From the IMG/VR virus record IMGVR_UViG_3300044617_001250, positions 1-39,878 of that record: a DNA stretch of 39,878 bases, one strand, 5' to 3'. This stretch comes from a virus. Below the pieces are notes generated by a model. That model was not told the origin of the DNA. It was given only the letters and a program-made list of their open reading frames with translations, and searched no databases. Shown piece by piece: positions 31,870 to 38,463 of this stretch (its first letter is position 1; the number at the start of each line of letters is the position of its first letter). A program made the position numbers and the translations under genes.

Positions 31870-32442
31870 ATGAGCAAAATATACGCTGGCATCGGCTCAA
31901 GAAAGGCTCCACCTGATGCCTTAAAGCTTGCACGCTTGATCGCCAGCGCAATGGAAAATGGTGGTTGGAGGCTTCGCAGTGGCGGCGCCCCAGGCATGGA
32001 TGCAGCTTTTCAGCGCGGAGTCAAATCAAGCAAAAATAAATGTATTTATCTACCTAGTGGACTGTTCAGTGACAATGCTGCGGGTCAGGGTGGCTGCATT
32101 GATGCAAGCACATTACCAGCATTCAAGGCAGCACTTGCAACAGTTGATGAATACCATCCAAATCCAGCAGCGCTTTCCTCTTTTGGTAGGCGGCTGATGG
32201 CTCGTAACGCTTTTCAGGTACTGGGACCCGATCTTGAAACTCCAGCGGATTTGATAATTTGCTGGACGCCAGACGGAAAAGCAAGTGGCGGCACTGGCCA
32301 AGCAATACGGATTGCTGAAGCACATGGAATACTGGTTGTCAACCTTAAAAATCCAAGGCACTGCGAGGCTTTTACACAGGCCATTGAAGAATGCAAAAGA
32401 AAAAGTAAAGAGGCAGCTTTTGGCAGGATCAAGCTAGGCTGA
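31870..32442 (+). CDS. SLOG-fold (DprA/Rossmann-like) protein
   Basis: A 190-residue protein with the marks of the SLOG superfamily: YAGIGSRKAPPDAL at 5-18, the nucleotide-binding loop RSGGAPGMDAAF at 36-47, KCIYLP, and later DLIICWTPDGKASGGTGQA at 127-145 with GILVVNL. Members bind nucleotides or nucleotide-derived ligands (DprA, LOG, TIR-associated sensors). Phage copies have been linked to signalling in defence and counter-defence, but the role of this one is unknown. ATG 31870 is used; ATG 31831, overlapping the previous gene, is an alternative. Confidence 0.8.
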   Translation: MSKIYAGIGSRKAPPDALKLARLIASAMENGGWRLRSGGAPGMDAAFQRGVKSSKNKCIYLPSGLFSDNAAGQGGCIDASTLPAFKAALATVDEYHPNPAALSSFGRRLMARNAFQVLGPDLETPADLIICWTPDGKASGGTGQAIRIAEAHGILVVNLKNPRHCEAFTQAIEECKRKSKEAAFGRIKLG

Positions 32443-32485
32443 CCTCTTGACCGAGCGCCTATCATCTATCCAAAGGGACACTCAG

Positions 32486-32803
32486 ATGCTCTCGACTTCC
32501 TACCGGCTAAGGATGCACGCTATCTGCGAGCAGATCGCAAGCAACATGCCCGTTACACTTCAGGAGCGTATCTGGGCGACAAAGCTTGCCGAGGCGAATA
32601 CCACTGCAGCCGGGATGTTGCGGCAGGCGATCCGCAGACAGCAAAACTCCGAAATGAAAGAAGGTGGTGTGGATGATTTCCTGAACAGGCTTGACATTGG
32701 AGATCCAGAAAAGCCCGAGGGAGTCAGGGGTTTCAATTCGCCGGAAGATATTGCAGACTTTTTCAGGCGAGACAAGCCTGAGGACTGGCGGCAGCGTGAT
32801 TGA
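32486..32803 (+). CDS. Conserved cyanophage-type protein with DDFLNRLDIGDP
   Basis: A 105-residue protein with start ATG 32486 behind GGGA. It reads MLSTSYRLRMHAICEQIA, then LQERIWATKLAEANTTAAGM, LRQAIRRQQN, DDFLNRLDIGDP and ends IADFFRRDKPEDWRQRD. I recall this order of features from marine cyanophages, always uncharacterised. It could be an adaptor or regulatory protein by its helical N-terminus and acidic end. Confidence 0.75.
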   Translation: MLSTSYRLRMHAICEQIASNMPVTLQERIWATKLAEANTTAAGMLRQAIRRQQNSEMKEGGVDDFLNRLDIGDPEKPEGVRGFNSPEDIADFFRRDKPEDWRQRD

Positions 32804-32820
32804 CAAAAGCTGTGCAGCCC

Positions 32821-32997
32821 CTAAACCTCAATTACAAATTCGCAGAAAAAAGCAATAATCCTGGGCGGCTGCATTTTGAACTTACTGGGTGCGGCCAGTC
32901 TGCGCAGGCAGTTTTCACAGTCGTCGTGCCATTCCGTCCCTTCCTCGTCCAGCGGGATCCCTGGGCAGCGGGCAATGTGATCGGGCAGCTTGATCAA
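32821..32997 (-). CDS. Small Cys-containing protein in an inverted cassette
   Basis: TTG 32997 to TAG 32821, 58 residues, too short for routine calling. It reads IKLPDHIARCPGIPLDEEG, WHDDCENCLRRL, and MQPPRIIAFFCEFVIEV; the Cys pair and the PPRIIAFFCE end match a pattern I recall from other phages. GGAG precedes it, and the TTG overlaps the TGA of the upstream gene. It runs against the surrounding cluster and is GC-rich. Function unknown. Confidence 0.75.
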   Translation of the reverse strand: MIKLPDHIARCPGIPLDEEGTEWHDDCENCLRRLAAPSKFKMQPPRIIAFFCEFVIEV

Positions 32998-33173
32998 GGC
33001 TCCATCTCCAAGCCAGCAGCATCGAGCAGGAGGTGGGCGATCTCGCGGGCAGAGGCCCGGTGGTGTCGCTCAAGGATCTCTGCGGCGATCACCTGAAGCA
33101 TCCGCTCCGGGCCGCTGTGCCGCTGGCGGAAGACCCGATCCTTGAGCCGGCTTGTATCGAACTGCGTTGCCAT
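32994..33173 (-). CDS. Small helical protein, first gene of the inverted cassette
   Basis: A 59-residue protein from ATG 33173. It reads ATQFDTSRLKDRVFRQ, then ERMLQVIAAEILERHHRASA and REIAHLLLDAAGLE. The frame is open further upstream, but that region holds the operator-like repeat, so the ATG is preferred. It overlaps the following small gene and has the same high GC. Function unknown; a helix-rich DNA- or partner-binding protein would fit. Confidence 0.6.
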   Translation of the reverse strand: MATQFDTSRLKDRVFRQRHSGPERMLQVIAAEILERHHRASAREIAHLLLDAAGLEMEP

Positions 33174-33197
33174 GGGAGGTCTCAGGTCGAGTCCAAG

Positions 33198-33222
33198 GTT
33201 CAACACCGTAGAAGTGTTGACC
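33198..33222. promoter_or_regulatory. Operator-like inverted repeat upstream of the inverted cassette
   Basis: Arms GTTCAACAC (33198-33206) and GTGTTGACC (33214-33222) pair with one mismatch around a seven-base spacer, a form typical of dimer-binding repressors. It lies 25 bases upstream of the cassette's ATG 33173. On the minus strand TTGCCA, 18 bases and TATGTC precede it as a possible promoter. Confidence 0.5.
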
Positions 33223-33280
33223 GCAAGACATAGCAAAAGTATCATAGCCATGGCAAAACGCCAAATCGCCAACAGCTACC

Positions 33281-33511
33281 ATGAGAGTTAAATTCACTGG
33301 AAACGGCTTAATGCTTTTTAAGGCATTTGGCTTGATGCTTTTTAAGGTATTTAAGTTGGTCGCAATGTGTGCAGCAATCTTAGCGTGCATTGGCTTCATC
33401 TTGCTCGCAGCCGTTTGCGTTATTTATCCAGTCTACATGCTTGGAGGTGTACCAGGCTTGATTTTTCTTGTTTTAGCTTGCTCTGGGTTCTTTTTCCTGG
33501 CTCGTCAATGA
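33281..33511 (+). CDS. Two-helix membrane protein
   Basis: A 76-residue protein, start ATG 33281. It has an N-terminal amphipathic repeat GLMLFKAF GLMLFKVF, then membrane segments at about 29-51 (MCAAILACIGFILLAAVCVI) and 55-74 (GGVPGLIFLVLACSGFFFL). Its stop overlaps the regulator's start (ATGA). A holin or a membrane partner of the regulator are both possible, without direct evidence. Confidence 0.6.
   Translation: MRVKFTGNGLMLFKAFGLMLFKVFKLVAMCAAILACIGFILLAAVCVIYPVYMLGGVPGLIFLVLACSGFFFLARQ
33305..33352 (+). repeat. 24-base tandem duplication in a membrane-protein gene
   Basis: Two copies of a 24-base unit, at 33305-33328 and 33329-33352, differ at only two bases. Both read in frame as GLMLFK plus two residues. 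A recent in-frame duplication of an amphipathic segment. Confidence 0.85.
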
Positions 33512-34236
33512 CTTTTATGGTATTACCAAAAACCTACAAAGAGGCGCAGGGCGGCCTACTAAGCTGCCGCAAAGCATTTGGAAGAATGCTGCGCAACTGG
33601 CGCTTGGCTAATGGTTGGACTCAGTACACCTACTGCAACTGGGCAAAAGCAACCGGCAACGAATCTTCAGCTATCAGCTACGGCAACCTTTCAGTTATCG
33701 AACAGGGCACCGCTGGTGAACTTCGGCAAAAGGTCTTCTGGCAACTCTGGGAGCAGAATCGCCGGATTCATGCAAAGGACTGGGATAACCCTGAAGACAG
33801 GGAGCTGGAGCAGCGCCTGATGCAAGCAAGGCACATCCAGACCATAGATCGCATGATCTGGGGGCCTAGTGATTTTTGGGAGTGCTACAACGGATTGCTT
33901 TCGGTTCCAGCCTGGCTACAAGTTTCTGTGCCGCCAAGGATTACAGAAAAGCAGGCCAGGCAAATCTCCACAGAGCTGAGGGGGCGCCTGCATCAATACG
34001 GCAAGATACGGTCGAACGGGAACGTACTTGAGCTACTTGGTGAATTTGCCTCCGCCGTCCCAGAGACAGATCAACTAAAATTCATCAATGTTTTGATGGG
34101 ATTCGACAGTTACAACTCTCACGAGCTGTCAATGCTGTGGGATTCTGAGCATGAGTGCTACCTGCCTCAGCTGTGGATTCCGGGCTTTGTCACCTTGTCC
34201 ACCAAGGACAATCAACAAAATCACAGCACAAAATGA
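33508..34236 (+). CDS. XRE-like helix-turn-helix regulator with long C-terminal domain
   Basis: A 242-residue protein; the ATG overlaps the previous stop. The N-terminal 24-80 (FGRMLRNWRLANGWTQYTY, NLSVIEQG) is an XRE-like helix-turn-helix in which the usual spacing is stretched. This form is common in cyanophages and their hosts. The rest has AKDWDNPEDRELEQRLM, WGPSDFWECYNGLLSVPAW and a helical tail, and may sense a ligand or bind a partner. It is the only clear transcription regulator in the window and is a candidate to bind the inverted repeats at 30137 and 33198. Confidence 0.75.
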   Translation: MTFMVLPKTYKEAQGGLLSCRKAFGRMLRNWRLANGWTQYTYCNWAKATGNESSAISYGNLSVIEQGTAGELRQKVFWQLWEQNRRIHAKDWDNPEDRELEQRLMQARHIQTIDRMIWGPSDFWECYNGLLSVPAWLQVSVPPRITEKQARQISTELRGRLHQYGKIRSNGNVLELLGEFASAVPETDQLKFINVLMGFDSYNSHELSMLWDSEHECYLPQLWIPGFVTLSTKDNQQNHSTK

Positions 34237-34481
34237 ACGCATCCCTCTATTTCAAAAACAAGAAAGGAGAAAAGATCTTGATTGGCAAGCTATTAAGTTT
34301 CACGCTTCAGACATCAAATAGAAGCGAGGCGCAAAGAGTCATCAGTCACAATCCAGACCGAGACAGACCATGGTGGCTTGCGTTTCACCCGGAAAAGGGC
34401 TGCATTGGTCGAATCCGCTGGTTCAACTCGGATCAGGAAGAAGGCACCTGGGGGAGGGTGTTCTTCTCCCGCAATCCGTGA
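34233..34481 (+). CDS. Unknown small protein at the end of the rightward cluster
   Basis: An 82-residue protein; the start ATG 34233 overlaps the regulator's stop (ATGA), so it is probably translated with it. It reads MNASLYFKNKKGEKILIGKL, WWLAFHPEKGCIGRIRWF and WGRVFFSRNP, a small beta-type basic protein. No family recognised. Confidence 0.6.
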   Translation: MNASLYFKNKKGEKILIGKLLSFTLQTSNRSEAQRVISHNPDRDRPWWLAFHPEKGCIGRIRWFNSDQEEGTWGRVFFSRNP

Positions 34482-34875
34482 TACGCTTCTGTTGCGACTG
34501 AAAGCCCGCCCCCATCGGGCCGTAGGCCGCAACAAAGACCTAGCTCTCGTAGCAAGGCGGTTTCCGGGGAGTTGGCCAACGTTGCAACCGGAAAACCTAG
34601 CAAACGTCGGAAATGGGGGTGGATGCCTGTCCGGTAATTTCAAATTGCCACTTTCGGGCTACCCACCCTCGCCCACAACCCTCTCTTTGGTTCTGAATCC
34701 GCGCTAGACGCGATAGTAGGAATCTCCGGGTTGTGTTCCCGCTCTGCACAGACCGGAAGTCTCCAGTTTCTGCATCGGGTAAAGCCCTGTGTTTGCAGGC
34801 CAGGGATTGATCACCCCTGAACTGGTTGATCCACAGTTGCGCCCTCGACCCATTCGGCAAGCGCGAAGGATCACA
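34482..34875. other. Structured non-coding stretch with nested inverted repeats
   Basis: No convincing gene on either strand. The first 140 bases hold three nested structures. GTTGCG/CGCAAC (34491-34496, 34528-34533) encloses GCCCG/CGGGC. GGTTTCCGG (34559-34567) pairs with CCGGAAAACC (34588-34597, one bulge) around the palindrome GTTGGCCAAC (34571-34580). A GGGTGG/CCACCC pair follows near 34615-34670. The stretch is GC-rich relative to the genes beside it. It could be a non-coding RNA, a replication or packaging site, or a remnant. No tRNA fits. Confidence 0.55.
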
Positions 34876-34907
34876 GAAAGACCCGGAGCTTCGGCCTCGG
34901 GTCTTTC
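34876..34907. terminator. Bidirectional terminator between converging units
   Basis: A 14-pair stem GAAAGACCCGGAGC/GCCTCGGGTCTTTC with one wobble and one mismatch closes on a TTCG tetraloop. T runs flank it on both strands. It lies between the rightward cluster's end and the leftward gene at 34920. Confidence 0.85.
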
Positions 34908-34919
34908 TTGTAACTACCG

Positions 34920-35159
34920 TCAATTGCTAGACTGCTCAGCCAGCTTCAACCTAAGAACCTCAATGGCCGCATCTACCTGATCTGCCTCGCAAAACAGATG
35001 GAGCGTATGATCGGCGTCGATGGCCAAAGTCGTCTGTACCATCGGCTCATAAAAGCTATGCACCTCGTCGGCGCAGCACTCCCATTCCCCCAGTGGACTG
35101 GGAATCGGTAACAGGTTTGACCGTCTGGAAGGGAGCGAGATCCTGTGAAGAACAGACAT
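34920..35159 (-). CDS. Unknown small protein
   Basis: A 79-residue protein, start ATG 35159 (an in-frame ATG lies three codons upstream). It reads LGEWECCADEVHSFYEP and LAIDADHTLHLFCEADQ, then a helix VDAAIEVLRLKLAEQ. It forms its own transcript between a promoter and the bidirectional terminator. Unknown function. Confidence 0.6.
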   Translation of the reverse strand: MSVLHRISLPSRRSNLLPIPSPLGEWECCADEVHSFYEPMVQTTLAIDADHTLHLFCEADQVDAAIEVLRLKLAEQSSN

Positions 35160-35211
35160 CGTGACCAAAAAAGACAGGGGGTGTTGAGTGGCCGCGAAGC
35201 CAGCCGAAGAA

Positions 35212-35242
35212 ACTGTAGCGAAAGCTGAAACCTTAGTGTCAA
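35212..35242 (-). promoter_or_regulatory. Possible promoter for the gene at 34920
   Basis: Minus strand TTGACA (35237-35242), a 19-base spacer and TACAGT (35212-35217). It lies after the terminator of the preceding operon, about 50 bases before the start codon. The spacer is longer than ideal. Confidence 0.4.
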
Positions 35243-35266
35243 ACCTTTGTATTCGAGTTTAACAAG

Positions 35267-35304
35267 AAAAAAGAGGGAGCAGCAGTGCCACCCCCTCCCT
35301 CTTT
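35267..35304 (-). terminator. Intrinsic terminator of the leftward operon
   Basis: Minus strand: AAAGAGGGAG pairs with CTCCCTCTTT around a loop of about 15 bases and runs into TTTTTT. It ends the operon starting at 39306. Confidence 0.8.
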
Positions 35305-35336
35305 ACCTGAGCCGATCGTAACACGGCTGCGACCGC

Positions 35337-35699
35337 TCAAGACGTGGAGCCCGGATCTGCCATGGCACAGTACGGAAGCCAGAGCGCGTCGGCGCCAGGG
35401 TGATCCTCGGGGCGGCCAAGCTTCCAGCCGTAGCCCCACGTAGAAGGATCCGACCCCGCAGCATCAATCAGCGCCCACCACCAGCACAGGCCCTCAGGGC
35501 TTAGGTCTCCGGGGCCTTCCGGCTTGGCGTACCCGTGACGCTGTGGAGAGGACCTGTAGCCAAGCCAGTGAGGGCGGATAGATCGAGGTGGCGGGGGCGA
35601 CGAGAACAGGTCGTGATCGTCATCAGGCTCCATGGCAACGGCAACGTCACCACCGCGAGAGCGGAGGCGCTTCAGAAGGTCAAGAACACGAGAAGTCAT
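35337..35699 (-). CDS. Unknown protein with GDLSPEGLCWWW
   Basis: A 120-residue protein with a leading basic helix (LDLLKRLRSRGG), a Pro-rich stretch (FSSPPPPRS), then GPGDLSPEGLCWWWALID and LWLPYCAMADP. The 'G.CWW' and 'WLPY..' places are shared with a group of cyanophage proteins, and resemble the C-terminal end of the gene at 35992 (WLPYWCLPDP). GC-rich. The start overlaps the previous stop. Unknown function. Confidence 0.65.
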   Translation of the reverse strand: MTSRVLDLLKRLRSRGGDVAVAMEPDDDHDLFSSPPPPRSIRPHWLGYRSSPQRHGYAKPEGPGDLSPEGLCWWWALIDAAGSDPSTWGYGWKLGRPEDHPGADALWLPYCAMADPGSTS

Positions 35700-35995
35700 G
35701 TTTCAGTAAATCGGTGGACTTTGATTCTGCCAAGTCCCTCTTGAGTGCGCAAAAGCTCCAACTGTTCGCTGCTAAGCCTAACGTGGTGATCTATGGCAAT
35801 GTCAAGAGAGCGGCGACCAGCAAAACTTTCTCGGCGGATCCAAGACGCCGGAACAAACTTGAGATCAGTTCTGTTCAGTTGGCGAGACAATCGAACTGGA
35901 TAATTAAAGTTTGCATTCGGCCACACGTAAGTAGCGCCAGGTGGAGAGCGCTCAATCTGAAGGGTTGTGCGCCCAGTTAGTTCATTGCTGTTCAT
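35696..35995 (-). CDS. Unknown protein
   Basis: A 99-residue protein joined to both neighbours by ATGA overlaps. It reads RTTLQIERSPPGATYVWP, FNYPVRLSRQLNRTDLKFV and HHVRLSSEQLELLRTQEG. No family recognised; charged with no membrane segment. Its role is unknown. Confidence 0.6.
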   Translation of the reverse strand: MNSNELTGRTTLQIERSPPGATYVWPNANFNYPVRLSRQLNRTDLKFVPASWIRRESFAGRRSLDIAIDHHVRLSSEQLELLRTQEGLGRIKVHRFTET

Positions 35996-36486
35996 CGAGA
36001 GAGTGCCTCGTTGACGGAATCCTCGGGATCAGGAAGACACCAGTACGGCAGCCATACGCACAACCATGAAGAATTCTTCCAGTCCGTACGCCAGCTAATC
36101 TTGACCCAATCGTTTTCTGGCCCTGAGGCCCATGTCCACTTCCCCTCTAAGTGTGCGTCACCTTCGGTGGGCGCATGAACCGAGAAGAGAAATGGCCTAA
36201 GCGATAGACGGCCCCATTTAGCAAGTGCCCGACGAACCAAGTCAACCCGGCCAAGCTCCCGCCGCTCCACTTCTTCGGCAAGCTGGATAATCTGCATAAT
36301 CGTTGGCACAGCCTGGCTTGGCCCAGTTAATTGAGAGCGAGCTTTTTCAGCCAATGCCACAAAATGGGCAAGGGCAGTAAATCCATCCATCGCCTGCCCC
36401 TGCGAAGAAAGCAGCGGCTTGCCGATTTTCATTGCGTCGGCAATGGCAACAAGCTCTTCGATTAAACCCAGGTCTGCCCTGCTCAT
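35992..36486 (-). CDS. Unknown protein with EEVERRELG, paralogue of the next gene
   Basis: A 164-residue protein, start ATG 36486 overlapping the stop of 36483. The region IQLAEEVERRELGRVDLV, then ALAKWGR is the same motif as VLSDEVERHGLG...GRWGR in the neighbour, and SWLCVWLPYWCLPDP is shared with the gene at 35337. I recall these motifs in single cyanophage proteins of unknown function. Here they are split over three genes. Role unknown. Confidence 0.65.
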   Translation of the reverse strand: MSRADLGLIEELVAIADAMKIGKPLLSSQGQAMDGFTALAHFVALAEKARSQLTGPSQAVPTIMQIIQLAEEVERRELGRVDLVRRALAKWGRLSLRPFLFSVHAPTEGDAHLEGKWTWASGPENDWVKISWRTDWKNSSWLCVWLPYWCLPDPEDSVNEALSR

Positions 36487-36989
36487 TGTTGCGTACCTGA
36501 ATGCTTTTGCTGCCATGCCTCGATAGCTTTCATTAGCCGATCCGCCAGTCTGACGTGGCTAACCTGGGGCGACGAGTACGCGCCAACGAAAATTATCCGC
36601 TCAAGCATCCCCCGCAATTCCTGAAGGCTTGCATTGTTGCAGGTCGTCTGCTTTGGCTCGGCTAGCTGTACGCGAGTCTTTTTGGCTTCGGCCTCCGATG
36701 GCCGGCCCCAGCGACCAGTCGCATGTTCAACCAAGACATCACCAAGGCCATGTCTTTCCACTTCGTCGGAAAGTACAATCATTCTGGCGATGACCGACTC
36801 TCTGTCACACTGTTCGGACTGAGCCAGCCTTGCACGAGCGGCTTCGACCAATGCACTTTGCGCTTGGATGGGTTTTTTGAGAAGTTTCTCGCCCCAGTCA
36901 ACCAGCAGGGAATCCTTGTAAATAAAATTTCGCCACATTTCAAGGGCGTCGGCCAGCTCCTTTACCAGCTTGCGATCTTCGGCATTCAT
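36483..36989 (-). CDS. Unknown helical protein with DEVERHGLG
   Basis: A 168-residue helical protein: DRKLVKELADALEMWRNF, AQSALVEAARARLAQSEQ, ARMIVLSDEVERHGLG, and a C-terminal SLQELRGMLERI. It carries the same DEVE.R..LG and RWGR places as the next gene, pointing to a duplication. It lacks the Trp-rich end. The start overlaps the upstream stop by ATGA. Confidence 0.65.
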   Translation of the reverse strand: MNAEDRKLVKELADALEMWRNFIYKDSLLVDWGEKLLKKPIQAQSALVEAARARLAQSEQCDRESVIARMIVLSDEVERHGLGDVLVEHATGRWGRPSEAEAKKTRVQLAEPKQTTCNNASLQELRGMLERIIFVGAYSSPQVSHVRLADRLMKAIEAWQQKHSGTQQ

Positions 36990-37270
36990 TTAATAACCCT
37001 CTTAAGGATGTGGATTTCGGCCTCTGGCCAAATAAATTCAATCAGCTTTTGCCTTTCGGCTTCAATGCCCCTCTTGTAGGTTTCCCGTGGTTCTGGGTAG
37101 CGGGAGGACGCAGAGGCCGTTCTACAACGGAAGCGGCTGCCATCTCTCATATAAACATGAAAATAGTGTTCAACCTCCGTTCCTGTGTCTTGGGTTTTTG
37201 TTTCTGAAATGGACAGAACCTCGCCAACCGGGAGGTACTGCCCTTCTACCTGGATTAAGCGAGTAGTCAT
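36986..37270 (-). CDS. Unknown protein
   Basis: A 94-residue protein, mostly beta type: TRLIQVEGQYLPVGEVLS, VEHYFHVYMRDGSRFRCR, then a helix GIEAERQKLIEF. No family recognised. It is coupled on both sides by ATGA overlaps. Confidence 0.6.
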   Translation of the reverse strand: MTTRLIQVEGQYLPVGEVLSISETKTQDTGTEVEHYFHVYMRDGSRFRCRTASASSRYPEPRETYKRGIEAERQKLIEFIWPEAEIHILKRVIK

Positions 37271-37485
37271 TTGATTTCGGTTCCAGCCAAAAGTGTAATT
37301 TTGATTGACTCGACAATTTTTTTCCAGCAGGCGTCATCTTTGATCCACTTCGGGCGTCGAATGTAAAACAACGGAGATGTGCAATTGCCGCTAGACGCCC
37401 AAGCACCCCAGGAGCTAGGCGTACTGCCAAGACCTTGGCAAATTGAGTAGGACTCGGCAATGAACGGTTGGATGGATTCAGTCAT
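37267..37485 (-). CDS. Unknown small protein
   Basis: A 72-residue protein, start ATG 37485 overlapping the stop of 37482. It reads MTESIQPFIAESYSICQG, STPSSWGAWASSGNCTSP and DDACWKKIVESIKITL. Three cysteines. The longer frame to 37671 lies over another gene and is not preferred. Unknown function. Confidence 0.55.
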   Translation of the reverse strand: MTESIQPFIAESYSICQGLGSTPSSWGAWASSGNCTSPLFYIRRPKWIKDDACWKKIVESIKITLLAGTEIK

Positions 37486-37706
37486 GGCCCAAAGGAGGTT
37501 CCAACAAGAGAAAGGGATGTCACGGTTAGGTCTTTGTCCCATCGCACATCTGGACCCAAGCCAATGGCAATCACCTTTCGTATTGAAGAGTAAAACTCTG
37601 GATGATTGACTGGGTGAAAAGAACGAACGATTCCGTCTGTTAACACAGTAGAACCGTCTTTTTGGTCGCACCTTGCGCAGTAGTGATAGTGGTGAATCTG
37701 TTGCAT
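37482..37706 (-). CDS. Small protein with HH.HYCARC
   Basis: A 74-residue protein. ATG 37706 is preferred to TTG 37712. It begins QQIHHYHYCARCDQKDG, has a predicted strand, and ends RWDKDLTVTSLSLVG, a 'VTSL.L' end known to me in small phage proteins. His and Cys near the N-terminus could bind a metal. Unknown function. Confidence 0.6.
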   Translation of the reverse strand: MQQIHHYHYCARCDQKDGSTVLTDGIVRSFHPVNHPEFYSSIRKVIAIGLGPDVRWDKDLTVTSLSLVGTSFGP

Positions 37707-37708
37707 GG

Positions 37709-37990
37709 TCAAAGCCCTAGTGATTGACGGGTGGGGGAGGGCTGCGTCAGTGCCCGCTGAAACGCCTCCAACTTCGCCACTCGCTGCTCCAGCGCGGCGA
37801 TGCGGTCGGGCTGCTCAGCAGGTGGCTGCCAGTGGCTGGTGTGCTGCCATGGTGCGCCGGCAGCGACGTAGCTCCAGTAAATACGGCAGAAGCTGCCGCC
37901 GCGAGGGTGTATCTTCACATGCACCGACCCGATGTGATCTCCATCCGCCTCAGTCGGTGGGCGGTCTGCAATCCATTTGCTGGGGGTCAT
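37709..37990 (-). CDS. Protein with WI.DRPPTEADGD, first copy
   Basis: A 93-residue protein of the type seen repeatedly in cyanophages: KWIADRPPTEADGD, then YWSYVAAGAPWQHTSHWQPP and a coiled coil PDRIAALEQRVAKLEAF. The conserved opening and the PW...W.PP place suggest a small fold binding a partner. It is a tandem paralogue of the next gene and is GC-rich. I do not recognise a function; DUF551 has some of the same features. Confidence 0.7.
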   Translation of the reverse strand: MTPSKWIADRPPTEADGDHIGSVHVKIHPRGGSFCRIYWSYVAAGAPWQHTSHWQPPAEQPDRIAALEQRVAKLEAFQRALTQPSPTRQSLGL

Positions 37991-38463
37991 GACTGTGCCT
38001 CCGGGGCAGAATTACTGGGGATGGAGACCGGCTGAGCAACGTGCTTGTGAGCCCAGAACAGCGTTTCCAGTTCCCTCAACTGCTGCTCCAGCGCGGCGAT
38101 GCCACCCGGAACACCACGCCCACACTCGGGAATAGCGCCATCGGGCGAAAGGCCCTCCAGCGCTTCCAGTCGCTTAACCAGGGCGGCTGCCAGCACGGAC
38201 TGCGCTCTGATGTGTTCCTTTAGTTGTTGCTCCAGCGCGGCGATGCGGTCGGGTTCGGTGGGGGTGGATTCGGTGGGGGTGGGCTCGGTGGGTGGCTTCC
38301 AGTAGATGGTGCGCTGCCACGGGGCACCAGGGCCGACATGGCTCCAGTGGGCGAGGAAGTTGTGCTCGGAGCTTGACACGTGCCCAATCCACACATCCCC
38401 ATCCCGGTCTCCATCCGCCTCTGTCGGCAGCCGGTCTGTGATCCATTCGTTGGCGCTGCTCAT
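37987..38463 (-). CDS. Protein with WI.DRLPTEADGD, longer second copy
   Basis: A 158-residue paralogue: EWITDRLPTEADGDRDG, HWSHVGPGAPWQRTIYWKPP, and then a repeated threonine/proline linker (PTPTESTPTEP). Two copies of IAALEQQL follow, each the start of a helix. The duplication of the coiled-coil part and of the gene itself shows recent local amplification. GC-rich, coupled by ATGA. Function unknown. Confidence 0.7.
   Translation of the reverse strand: MSSANEWITDRLPTEADGDRDGDVWIGHVSSSEHNFLAHWSHVGPGAPWQRTIYWKPPTEPTPTESTPTEPDRIAALEQQLKEHIRAQSVLAAALVKRLEALEGLSPDGAIPECGRGVPGGIAALEQQLRELETLFWAHKHVAQPVSIPSNSAPEAQS

Noticed and set aside
32800-33096. A 98-codon rightward open frame opposite the inverted cassette
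   Set aside because: The leftward frames show family-like Cys patterns, coupled overlaps and better start signals; the rightward one has neither.
34610-34760. Possible tRNA in the structured region
   Set aside because: A GGTAA..TTGCC stem with a TTTCAAA loop resembles a T arm, but no matching acceptor or anticodon arm lies at the needed distances.
34597-34923. A 108-codon leftward open frame across the structured region
   Set aside because: It runs through the bidirectional terminator, has a composition of Arg/Ser/Gly-rich shadow sequence, and starts inside the end of another gene.
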